A stretch of DNA of 29,539 nt from a virus. A program made the translations under genes and the position numbers. Positions within the stretch are counted from its first letter, which is position 1, and each line of letters opens with the position of its first letter. A model generated the notes under the pieces. That model worked only from the letters and a program-made list of their open reading frames with translations, made no database searches and was not told the DNA's origin. Where the stretch lies: positions 1 through 29,539 of IMG/VR virus record IMGVR_UViG_3300004369_000096; one strand, 5' to 3'. Of this stretch, positions 6,960-15,177 are shown piece after piece.

Positions 6960-8402
6960 ATGGCAGATACAAAAGTAACAGGTGCTCAATCTACTCCAGC
7001 ATTTATTGAGAAATTAGACATATTCTCAAATAAAGATCAGAGTAAGAGTGTATCTATTGTCAACGGCACAATACAGTTGATGTATTATGAGAGCATTCTT
7101 CAAGACGCCGTAATGGCCAATGTGACCTTTGCTGACGCTGGAAATAGTATTGATGAAAAGAGTTCCTTAGAGGGACTTCCTATTGTTGGAACAGAAAAAG
7201 TTCTCTTCAAAATCAAAGATAACAATGATGTTCAAATAGAATTTACTTTCTATGTCAATAAAGTTACTCCCATAGCAGATCAGACTACAAAGGGTGCAGT
7301 TAATTTGACTTTAGTATCAAAGGAATATATCTTAAATGACGAAGTAAGAGTAAACAAAAGATTTGATGGTAAAGTTTCTGATGCAGTAAAAACAATACTT
7401 ACAGACTTCTTAGAAACTGATAAAGATATCAGCGACATTGAAGACTCTACTGATCTGAATGAAATACCAGGACAATGGAAACCAATATACACTATTAATT
7501 GGTTGTCTAAAAAATGTGGTCCTGCAAACACAACTCCAGGAAAAACCGCAGGATATTTTTTCTACGAAACATCGGAAGGATATCACTTCAAATCTATTGA
7601 TACTTTGTTAGGTCAAGAGAAAAAGAAGTCGATTATCTACAATGAAACTCCCGATTCAAGAGGTGCTAATATCCCAGAGGGATATGATATGAAAGCATTG
7701 ACTTTCTCAAAAGATAATCGAATTGATGTCCAGCAAAAAATGGAAGCAGGATTTCAATCAACCAGAATTATTCTTTTCGATCCTTACACTTGTAAGTATG
7801 AAGTTTTAAATCCAAAAGCAACAGGAGAAGACGGAGTAGAAGAATCTCTTACTAAAGCTGGAAAAGAACTTCCTGTTCTGAATCCAGAATTCAATCGCCA
7901 AGGAGAAAATAAACAGTTCTCAAGAACAACTTGCATCGTTAAAGATACTGGTACGCTACCATCAGGAACAAGTCAAGAACAGATTCAAAAGTCAAAGGAT
8001 CCAAACTTTAAACCAGAGTTGATTACCAATCAGGCAATTATGCGTTATAATCAACTATACTCTTCAGAAATTGAGATAACTATACCAGGAGATTTCTCTT
8101 TACATGCTGGAGATGCCATCCATTTTGATGCACCATCTGCACAAAAAGATACAAAGAATGATGATGTTGACCATCAAATTGGTGGACTATATATTATATC
8201 AGCATTGTGCCACTTAGTTAACGCTCAAGGAACTTATACTAAAATTAATTTAGTAAGAGACTCCTTCGGTAGAACTGGAAAAGCAAGGAAGTCCGATCCA
8301 CAATCTGGAAAACCTGCAACACCTACGGAGACTCCTGGTATACAAAATTCATATCAAAGAACAGTATCATACGCTTCAGCATCTATTACAAAATCTTTTT
8401 AA
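6960..8402 (+). CDS. gp27: gp27-like baseplate hub protein
   Basis: A 480-residue protein with the arrangement of T4 gp27 (391 residues), whose trimer forms the central hub ring joining tail tube to gp5 spike. The N-terminal third is strand rich (SIVNGTIQLMYYESILQDAV, then VTFADAGNSIDEKSSLEGLP and EKVLFKIKD), as in gp27/VgrG/gpD hub domains. Next come LVSKEYILNDEVRVNKRFDG, a helical KVSDAVKTILTDFL segment and the GQWKPIYTINWLSKKC helix, a conserved hub feature. The late region ITIPGDFSLHAGDAIHFDAP is the tube-domain strand pair that includes the usual 'hydrophilic carrier' turn. The C-terminal ~45 residues are low complexity. A Shine-Dalgarno AAGAGGT lies 8 nt upstream. It precedes the CP12-like gene and gp5, consistent with a gp27-gp5 complex. 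Confidence 0.75.
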   Translation: MADTKVTGAQSTPAFIEKLDIFSNKDQSKSVSIVNGTIQLMYYESILQDAVMANVTFADAGNSIDEKSSLEGLPIVGTEKVLFKIKDNNDVQIEFTFYVNKVTPIADQTTKGAVNLTLVSKEYILNDEVRVNKRFDGKVSDAVKTILTDFLETDKDISDIEDSTDLNEIPGQWKPIYTINWLSKKCGPANTTPGKTAGYFFYETSEGYHFKSIDTLLGQEKKKSIIYNETPDSRGANIPEGYDMKALTFSKDNRIDVQQKMEAGFQSTRIILFDPYTCKYEVLNPKATGEDGVEESLTKAGKELPVLNPEFNRQGENKQFSRTTCIVKDTGTLPSGTSQEQIQKSKDPNFKPELITNQAIMRYNQLYSSEIEITIPGDFSLHAGDAIHFDAPSAQKDTKNDDVDHQIGGLYIISALCHLVNAQGTYTKINLVRDSFGRTGKARKSDPQSGKPATPTETPGIQNSYQRTVSYASASITKSF

Positions 8403-8411
8403 AAAATAACT

Positions 8412-8627
8412 ATGGAAAAATCTATCGAAGATCATATTAACCAGGATAAAAAAATTCTTGAGGATCCAACGATCTCTCCTCAACAACGCCGTCACATTGA
8501 AGGAGAACTTCATGATCTGGAACAGTATCATGACAATCATCCAGAGGATCATCATGATCCCACTCCTCTTGAACTGTACTGCGATACTCATCCTGATGCG
8601 TCCGAGTGTAGAGTTTACGACGACTGA
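8412..8627 (+). CDS. cp12: CP12-like protein (Calvin-cycle regulator C-terminal module)
   Basis: A 71-residue acidic, His-rich protein. Its end, PLELYCDTHPDASECRVYDD, closely matches the C-terminus of plant and cyanobacterial CP12 (family pattern: LExxCxxxPDAxECRVYxD). In that family the final cysteine pair forms a redox disulphide and the loop binds GAPDH; a central AWDxVEEL motif is needed to hold phosphoribulokinase. Here the two C-terminal cysteines are present, but the N-terminal cysteine pair is absent and the central motif is replaced by EGELHDLEQYH. Cyanophages are known to carry CP12 that slows the Calvin cycle and diverts carbon to the pentose phosphate pathway. Its TGA overlaps the gp5 ATG (TGATG), so it is made with late baseplate proteins. 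There is no clear Shine-Dalgarno. An alternative role as a small virion protein cannot be excluded. Confidence 0.75.
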   Translation: MEKSIEDHINQDKKILEDPTISPQQRRHIEGELHDLEQYHDNHPEDHHDPTPLELYCDTHPDASECRVYDD

Positions 8628-10459
8628 TGGAAGCAGGAGCATTATTTAACTCTGGTTTTTTAGGTAACAACTTCATTTGGTGGGTAGGTCAGATTGCTGA
8701 CGACTCCGAATGGAGAGATAATGCTCTGTCTGGAAAATTTGAGGATGCGAATACTATTCCTGGATGGGGAAGAAGATATAAAGTTCGTATCATGGGTATC
8801 CATGATAAAGAAGAAGAATCAATCAAGTCCGAAAATCTTCCTTGGGCGAATGTTATGTACCCCATCACCGCTGGTGGTGGTCAAACAAATGCATCACAGA
8901 CTCCTTCTCTTCGCCAAGGCAATTTTGTATTTGGTTTCTTCATGGATGGGCAGGACCAACAGGTTCCTGTCATCATGGGTATTCTGGGAAACAATGCTCA
9001 GACCCCAATGGCAACAAAGACTGGTCAGAGTGATACGAATTTTTCTGCTACCAGTGGATATGCGGAAGGTAAAAAACCACCATCAGGGTCAGCAAAACCA
9101 ACAGTTCCTGATGAAGGTCTTGTAACAACAAAACCAAAAACTCCTGAGCAAGCAAGTAATTGTGCTCCTCCAGCACCAGGAGTCCAACTTAATCAGTATG
9201 GATTAGATCCAACAAAGACTCTTTCCAGGGGACAACTTCAAGCTGCTACAGATGCAAGAAACGCAGCAAGAGATGCTGGTCTTCCTAAAGAAGAAGTTGA
9301 AGCGGCAGCTCAGAGAGCAGTTGCAGACTTTAAAAAGAAAGAATGTCAACAGGCAAACTCTCCATCATCACCAAGCACGGGTAATCCAACTAAGGAAAAC
9401 CCAGATGCAATGCATCAACTCTCTGCAGCTGATGTCAAGAGAGAAACTAAACTGAAAGAATGTATTGTTGTGATGAAGCCAGATGATCTTGTTTCATCTG
9501 CAATCTCAGCAATTCAAACTGTTCTGAACACATTAACAGAAAAACTTAATTCATATCTGAGTGCTATCTCAAGTTATATTGATGCGGTATCAAGTACAAT
9601 TGAGAATATTCAAAATCTAATTGCAAATGCTGCGTGCGAAATTGCAAAGTATATGAAAATACTCTTTGATAAAATCATGGAGTATGTTTTGAAAGTATTA
9701 AACAAAGCAATGACTAAGGCAATTGCAGCACTTCCATCTGATATGAGATCGATGTTTGGTGATCTGAAGCAAACCATTACTGAACTGATTCTCTGTCTGT
9801 ATAATAAGTTGACTGCAAATCTTTGTGCGTTGATTCAAGGGATTCTTGATGATGTTTTGGATATGGATAATGCAGAAGCAAAAGCAAGAGAAAATGTCGA
9901 TAATCCTCAGAATGGTGATGTAAATAGAAAACCAACTGTTCCAACTTGTTATGCCGAAGAACTTGTCGGTCAAGTTCTTGCAGCAAATCAACAGCAAATT
10001 GATTCTGCTAACAATAATCTTCTTGATAATATGAATGCTTTCTTGGAAGATATTCAGAGTGAACTTGCAGGAGTAAGTGGAGCACTGTCAGACATTTCAA
10101 GTTTGATTGGAGATATTACTGGAAGCATAACTTCTGCTCTCTCCTTTGCAAATATCAAACTCAATATTTTTGGATGCGAATTGAGTCCAAACATTGCTGT
10201 ATCTGATAAGTATTGCATGACAGACGGTGGATCCGGACAACCAGACTCTTCACTCCCAAGTAATAAATCTATTGAGAATACTGTTGCTAATACTCCAGAA
10301 TCTAACATTACTCAAGCAGAGGAAACACCATTTGCTCAACCTCCAGCTGGAACAGCAGACGTTGAACTTGATAAACCAGTAACCCAAGCAGAGAGAGATG
10401 CTGTTAGAAGAGGTGAAATCACTAATAGTGATGGCACTGTCATTGGGAATATAGAATAA
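8627..10459 (+). CDS. gp5: gp5-like baseplate spike protein without visible lysozyme domain
   Basis: A 610-residue protein. Residues ~1-125 form the OB-fold of T4 gp5: WWVGQIADDSEWRDN, GWGRRYKVRIMGIHD, LPWANVMYPIT, then QGNFVFGFFMDGQDQQVPVIMGIL, split here as QGNFVFGFFMDG and PVIMGIL. T4 gp5 (575 residues) continues with a lysozyme and a triple-stranded beta-helix. Here I see neither. Instead there is a Pro/Gln-rich linker (~140-260), then long amphipathic helices (~285-430, LVSSAISAIQTVLNTLTEKL onward), a second helical block (~470-540) and a disordered tail. Scattered cysteines (NCAPP, KKECQ, KECIV, AACEIA, LILCLY, NLCAL, TCYAE, FGCEL, KYCM) are unusually many. It overlaps the CP12-like stop. 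Hub position is secure; lysozyme function appears to have moved to the tape-measure proteins. Confidence 0.8.
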   Translation: MEAGALFNSGFLGNNFIWWVGQIADDSEWRDNALSGKFEDANTIPGWGRRYKVRIMGIHDKEEESIKSENLPWANVMYPITAGGGQTNASQTPSLRQGNFVFGFFMDGQDQQVPVIMGILGNNAQTPMATKTGQSDTNFSATSGYAEGKKPPSGSAKPTVPDEGLVTTKPKTPEQASNCAPPAPGVQLNQYGLDPTKTLSRGQLQAATDARNAARDAGLPKEEVEAAAQRAVADFKKKECQQANSPSSPSTGNPTKENPDAMHQLSAADVKRETKLKECIVVMKPDDLVSSAISAIQTVLNTLTEKLNSYLSAISSYIDAVSSTIENIQNLIANAACEIAKYMKILFDKIMEYVLKVLNKAMTKAIAALPSDMRSMFGDLKQTITELILCLYNKLTANLCALIQGILDDVLDMDNAEAKARENVDNPQNGDVNRKPTVPTCYAEELVGQVLAANQQQIDSANNNLLDNMNAFLEDIQSELAGVSGALSDISSLIGDITGSITSALSFANIKLNIFGCELSPNIAVSDKYCMTDGGSGQPDSSLPSNKSIENTVANTPESNITQAEETPFAQPPAGTADVELDKPVTQAERDAVRRGEITNSDGTVIGNIE

Positions 10460-10462
10460 ATA
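10455..10462 (+). promoter_or_regulatory. Late promoter (AATAAATA) upstream of the PA14-repeat gene
   Basis: AATAAATA is identical to the site before gp26. It overlaps the gp5 stop codon and lies 38 nt upstream of the next ATG (10501). Confidence 0.6.
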
Positions 10463-10500
10463 TCACTATGAAGATCAGGAAATCAACGATATAATACGGA

Positions 10501-13500
10501 ATGTCATTTAATCTCTTCGGGTCAGCACAAAAGGGAGATATCAGAGTCGGATACATCGACCCTGAGAGAGGGTTCGTTGGTGGACTCACAGTTTGTGATG
10601 CCAACAAGTATGCAAAGTTAAATCCTGGAACTCAATTCATCTTCAGAAGAAGAGATAAGATTCAATTCATGAATATCAATGAAGTCAATAGACTTCAAGG
10701 AGATGATCTTACTCCAACAAACTCATCTTATGGAAGTGATGGTTGTTCTGGTATTGAAGGACTGGATATTTACGATGACGATGGAAACATTAAAGATCAA
10801 AGAGAATATCCTGTCAGGGTAGAATTTAGTGGCGGAAATGGTATTGGCGCACAAGGAAATCCAATCTTTGGAGATGATGGTGGACTCCTTGCTGTAGACT
10901 TAATCAATGGTGGATGGGGATATAGTTACGCACCGATCACAAAAGTTTTTGATCAGTATGGAATTGGAGCTGGTGCTGTAGTCCGATCTATCATGATCGG
11001 AGATCCAGATTATCCAGACTGTAAGTTTTTTTCAACTGTTCAAACTTTTGAAAATGAAGAAGACTTTGAAGACTATGATCTTTCTTCATGCCCAGAAGTA
11101 AATGGGTTTGGTAGAAGATACAATGCAGAGGGAAAAGACATTGGTCCATGGGATCCTACTGTTTATGCATCATTAGCAAATGATCCAGTAAGCATCGAAA
11201 TTCAAAGGTATCAAGACTTCCTAAAATCATTAGGGCAGGGTGTAAGAATAAGTGTTGATGATAATTTGATTCGTAATTGGTGGACTACAAGAAAAGAAAG
11301 ACCTTTAAAAGTAACTGCAAATAATAGAACAACAAGAACTGTTCATAACGTAGCTTATTATGGAAACGGTCTCCGAAGCATGATCGGATTTGATTACTCT
11401 CAAGGGAATCAAGATAATGAGGGGGTATTTTTTGGATATGAAGTTGATTATCCAAAAGCCATATCCGAAGGATTCACTGACGCAGACATCAGATATTATT
11501 TGGAAAATGATTTCCCAGGACTTCTTGGACCAAAAATGAAGGAAGTTCTCTCCGATCCAAATTGGGGAAGAATTGATCGTAATGGTGGTTGGTCTGAGTT
11601 TATGAATAAGTATGCCATCTCTCCAGTGCCACGATCCAATGCTCCTGGTAGTGATTTTGCTGGAATTGAATATACAATTGAATGGGAAGAGGACTTTCCT
11701 TATGATGGAGAATATAGATTCAGATACCTTGCAGATAATATTGCAGACATTTACTTAGACAATGAGTTAGTTGGCAGAACAAAAAGATTTAAAGGTTCTC
11801 CAGATAAATTGAAGAAATTTGTCACAGAAGGTGTACATAAAATACGAGTTGATCTTGAAAATGTTCCCATTCTTGAATCGGGCACAAGAGAAACAGAAGT
11901 CTTTAACACCAAAGAATATATTGATAAAGCAGATAGACAACTTTGGAGAATCAATCCAAATCCAGGTAAAGATGGAGATTTCTTATCTCGCTACGGTGTT
12001 CTTCCGTTTGATCCAGGTACTGAGCGAGCAAAAACTGATGATTATGCTGGTATCCATGTGATTAGATGGGAATATGTAGATTTCCCTGTCAGTGGGAATT
12101 ATAACATTGAAGTCATGGTTGATGATGAAGTTGATATCTACATTGGAAACCGTGCTGGCAATGGAAGAGCAGCAATTGGTAATGGTCTCATTGATGTTAA
12201 TGATGGTGGTGATGAAGTTATTATTAGAAAGAAAGGATTCAGTGGTCCAGGAAGAAGCACTGGTAAGAGTCTTGAAACCAGATATTTTCAAGCAGGAAAG
12301 TATAGAATTCGTGCTGAGTTAAAACAAATTAGAGGAAAGGGTATTTCTAATGGGAATCCCATGGCTCTTGCTATAAAAATACAAACTTCGGTTGTTGAGA
12401 AGAACGTTGTTTCAGCAAAATCGTGGAATGAAAACCCAATGGGAGTTTCTATTTCTATTGATGCTCCATTACCACCAATTCCTCAAGAACCAAAACCAGT
12501 TGCTGAGGGTAGGTGTCCTAATAATCCAATCTGGACAACAAGATTCCCTGGATCAAGAGACAGATGGTTCCCAGTAACTCATCCTGCATGGAGTAAATTC
12601 ACCAATCGTTATGCGATGTCTCCTATTTTACCATTAGGAACACCTGATTCTGAGGGTGGTGGTATAGTTTATAGAACCTCTTGGGTCATTGAAGCACCTT
12701 ATTCTGGGTTCTATGGGATGAAAGGCACAGTTGATAATGGTGGTAGAATTCTTGTTGATGATAAGGTCATTCTTCAGGGTGGATATTTTACAGGTGCATC
12801 ATTTGCAGGTGATACTAAAACTCTCAAAGGATTTAGAACAGAAAATCCAGAGACAGTTAAGTTTCCTTTGTCCGAAGGTAAGCATACAATCACTGTAGAA
12901 GTAGAAAATAAATCTAATACTACTCTTAAGAAAGTAGACAAAAAAGTATTCAGTACAAAAGATTGGTTGTTCCCACCCAAGGTTCAAACATCAACAACAG
13001 CGGAAACTACAGATGAATGGGTAAGAATTACTGATGAATTTGTAGCACCAATTTATACCACTCGGGGCCGTAGCGCAACAATTACTGGTGGAACATTCCA
13101 TAAGTATGACCTTGGAACTTGGTTTAGAAATAAGAGAATACGACAAGGTGGAGATTGGAATGATACAAACCCATATACAAATTACATCGAAAATCCATTT
13201 AATTCAAAGCAAAGACTGACTTTGGGAATAAACAAAGGTGGTATCTTTGCTATTGCAGTTTGGGAAAGGAAATCAACTCAAACAGAAAAAACTATAACCT
13301 CATCATCCACTGCGATCATCAGTCAATCGCCTACCGCTGCTGGTGTTGTTTATGAAGGACCAACGCCAATTGCAAACTATGTCAGTGATTTTATCTCCCC
13401 AGTATTCCAAGATGTAAATTCTAAACCTAATGAAGAAATCCAAGGTAAGACTTGGATCTTCCGTTGGTCGAATGTTGACTTCCCCGTCGATGGTAGATAC

Positions 13501-14466
13501 AAAATTAAAACGGAAGTTGATGATAGCGCAGAGATTTTTGTTGATGGAGTATTAGTATCTAAAGCATCTCTTGGAGTTCGTTCAACAAACACTGATCCCA
13601 GTCGCTATGCTGAATTCACTGCAACCGCAGGAAAGAAAACAGTTGAGATCAGATTGAGTAATATTCGTATTGCTAACACTGGATTCCAAGAAAATCCAAC
13701 TGTTGTTAAGGTTGATATAACAGTTCCTATTAATGTAGAAACGGGCCAAGGTTTGTCTTGGCAATTAAACCCTGTTGGAATTTCTGCAATCTTAATCCCA
13801 CCACCATGTCCACTGGAAGTTGTTGGAAAGGGAAAGGTATGTAGAGTTGTCGTTGATGATCCTGGTAATGGGTATCCCAAACCACCAGATAGTGGCACTG
13901 GAGATAGTACATATCCAATAATTCTTGAACTTGATGGTATTGAAGTTGTAAACCCTGGTATTAACTACAATTGTGGTGTTGATCAACTTGTGCTTCAACC
14001 AAGTAATGGTGCTTCCTTGTCTTATGAGTGTGATACCTTTGGTCGAATTGTAAAAGTAAATGTTGATAAACCAGCAAGAGGTTTCACAAGACAACCAACC
14101 ATCACAATGCCATCTGATACCGGTGTGAACTTCCAAGCAGTTCCACGATTCCGAGTTGTCAGAGATCCTGTTGGTCCAGAAATCCTACAAGAACAAATCA
14201 TTCAGGTAACTGACCTTGTAGGCCTCAAGTTGACTGGATATGTCGGTGGTCGTGCATACTACGGATCTGTCTTCTATAAAGAAGGTGTTCGTTATGCTGG
14301 TGTATATGAAACCCCTGGACAACTTATACAGGTTTATGATACACTACAAGAGAGTATTAATGCTGAGGTAACTACACCTCCATCTGCAATTCTCAGACAG
14401 GGTACTGATGTTCGCAGCAACAATCCAAGACTCAACATTCCTGGAACTCCAGATACTTTAACTTAA
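10501..14466 (+). CDS. Large virion structural protein with four PA14-like repeats
   Basis: A 1321-residue protein that I take to be a cyanophage baseplate or tail structural protein without a T4 name. Residues ~1-360 form an N-terminal region (FRRRDKIQFMNINEVNRLQG; VDLINGGWGYSYAPI). Four related beta-sandwich repeats follow at about 365-460, 490-610, 694-803 and 950-1057. Each has a W-x(2-8)-FP-x(2)-G-x-Y core and a V/A-D-x(2-3)-A/V-D/E-I-x-V/L-D hairpin, as in FPYDGEYRFRYLADNIADIY, FPVSGNYNIEVMVDDEVDIY and FPVDGRYKIKTEVDDSAEIF. That is the pattern of PA14 carbohydrate-binding domains. Each is followed by a strand segment such as NPMGVSISI. Residues ~1105-1230 contain GNGYPKPP and RGFTRQP turns. 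PA14-like domains often bind glycans, so a host-surface role is possible, but a purely structural role is equally open. Confidence 0.65.
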   Translation: MSFNLFGSAQKGDIRVGYIDPERGFVGGLTVCDANKYAKLNPGTQFIFRRRDKIQFMNINEVNRLQGDDLTPTNSSYGSDGCSGIEGLDIYDDDGNIKDQREYPVRVEFSGGNGIGAQGNPIFGDDGGLLAVDLINGGWGYSYAPITKVFDQYGIGAGAVVRSIMIGDPDYPDCKFFSTVQTFENEEDFEDYDLSSCPEVNGFGRRYNAEGKDIGPWDPTVYASLANDPVSIEIQRYQDFLKSLGQGVRISVDDNLIRNWWTTRKERPLKVTANNRTTRTVHNVAYYGNGLRSMIGFDYSQGNQDNEGVFFGYEVDYPKAISEGFTDADIRYYLENDFPGLLGPKMKEVLSDPNWGRIDRNGGWSEFMNKYAISPVPRSNAPGSDFAGIEYTIEWEEDFPYDGEYRFRYLADNIADIYLDNELVGRTKRFKGSPDKLKKFVTEGVHKIRVDLENVPILESGTRETEVFNTKEYIDKADRQLWRINPNPGKDGDFLSRYGVLPFDPGTERAKTDDYAGIHVIRWEYVDFPVSGNYNIEVMVDDEVDIYIGNRAGNGRAAIGNGLIDVNDGGDEVIIRKKGFSGPGRSTGKSLETRYFQAGKYRIRAELKQIRGKGISNGNPMALAIKIQTSVVEKNVVSAKSWNENPMGVSISIDAPLPPIPQEPKPVAEGRCPNNPIWTTRFPGSRDRWFPVTHPAWSKFTNRYAMSPILPLGTPDSEGGGIVYRTSWVIEAPYSGFYGMKGTVDNGGRILVDDKVILQGGYFTGASFAGDTKTLKGFRTENPETVKFPLSEGKHTITVEVENKSNTTLKKVDKKVFSTKDWLFPPKVQTSTTAETTDEWVRITDEFVAPIYTTRGRSATITGGTFHKYDLGTWFRNKRIRQGGDWNDTNPYTNYIENPFNSKQRLTLGINKGGIFAIAVWERKSTQTEKTITSSSTAIISQSPTAAGVVYEGPTPIANYVSDFISPVFQDVNSKPNEEIQGKTWIFRWSNVDFPVDGRYKIKTEVDDSAEIFVDGVLVSKASLGVRSTNTDPSRYAEFTATAGKKTVEIRLSNIRIANTGFQENPTVVKVDITVPINVETGQGLSWQLNPVGISAILIPPPCPLEVVGKGKVCRVVVDDPGNGYPKPPDSGTGDSTYPIILELDGIEVVNPGINYNCGVDQLVLQPSNGASLSYECDTFGRIVKVNVDKPARGFTRQPTITMPSDTGVNFQAVPRFRVVRDPVGPEILQEQIIQVTDLVGLKLTGYVGGRAYYGSVFYKEGVRYAGVYETPGQLIQVYDTLQESINAEVTTPPSAILRQGTDVRSNNPRLNIPGTPDTLT

Positions 14467-14470
14467 AACA

Positions 14471-15169
14471 ATGTCAGCACCCTCCTCAAAGAATAAAGTC
14501 AACGATAGACTTAATTATAATATTGATGCCGATAATGATGGGGTAATAACCTCAGAAGAAGCAAAGGCATTTAATAACCAAGCAAATCCTACAGACACTG
14601 CCAAGAATAACTATACTGGAATTCGTTATGGCAATGATCACGGATCACTTTCTTGTGGACATATCCACAAACAAGGTGATGTAACTGCAGGAGTTTTGCT
14701 TCAGGGAAAAGACGGAAGACATAGTTTCTTCATGGACAATGATGGACAACGAAAAGGTTGGACATCAACAATTAGTCCTGGAAATTATCAAGTTACATGT
14801 GGCGAGGATAACGAAGAAGCACAGGACTCGATGTTCCTTCATGCTTCAAACGGAAACATCGTTATTCTTGCAACCAATGGAAAACTGAGATTACAAGCAA
14901 CTGATATTGAACTTGTTGCTGTTGGTGAAGGTGGTTCAAAGGGCAACATTAAGATGACTGCCACTGAGAATGTATCCATTGACTGTAAGAAGTTTCAGTG
15001 TAATGCAAAAACCTATTATAAATTATGTACATCAGGTACTGCAGAAATGGTTGCCAATAGTGTGATGCATCTCTATAGTCCTATTATAAAAGCCGTAACA
15101 GATGGATGTGCTCTTAAGGATTCTAAGAATAACCTCAAGAGAATCAACGAAGAAAACAATCAAGTATAG
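14471..15169 (+). CDS. Needle-like beta-helix protein with N-terminal EF-hand
   Basis: A 232-residue protein. Residues 19-30 (DADNDGVITSEE) are a textbook EF-hand loop: D19, D21, D23, G24, I26 and E30 at positions 1, 3, 5, 6, 8 and 12. Residues ~45-110 form a small strand domain (GSLSCGHIHKQGDVTAGVLL; DGRHSFFMDNDGQ). From ~120 to ~215 short strands repeat: GNIVILATNGKLRLQATDIE, GNIKMTATENVSIDCKKFQC, AEMVANSVMHLYSPIIKAVT. This is the style of the triple-stranded beta-helix of gp5 (gp5C) and VgrG spikes. As the gp5-like protein here lacks a beta-helix, this protein may provide the needle as a separate subunit. It starts 4 nt after the preceding stop without a clear Shine-Dalgarno, so is probably coupled. 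Needle assignment is inference from strand pattern and context. Confidence 0.55.
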   Translation: MSAPSSKNKVNDRLNYNIDADNDGVITSEEAKAFNNQANPTDTAKNNYTGIRYGNDHGSLSCGHIHKQGDVTAGVLLQGKDGRHSFFMDNDGQRKGWTSTISPGNYQVTCGEDNEEAQDSMFLHASNGNIVILATNGKLRLQATDIELVAVGEGGSKGNIKMTATENVSIDCKKFQCNAKTYYKLCTSGTAEMVANSVMHLYSPIIKAVTDGCALKDSKNNLKRINEENNQV

Positions 15170-15177
15170 GAGTAAAA

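Noticed and set aside
8437-9125. Alternative frames on both strands around the CP12-like gene and gp5 start
   Set aside because: They overlap genes with recognisable family motifs and show no motifs of their own.
10490-10495. TATAAT just before the ATG at 10501
   Set aside because: No -35 element at a suitable distance, and initiation would fall inside the coding sequence; the late octamer at 10455 is better placed.
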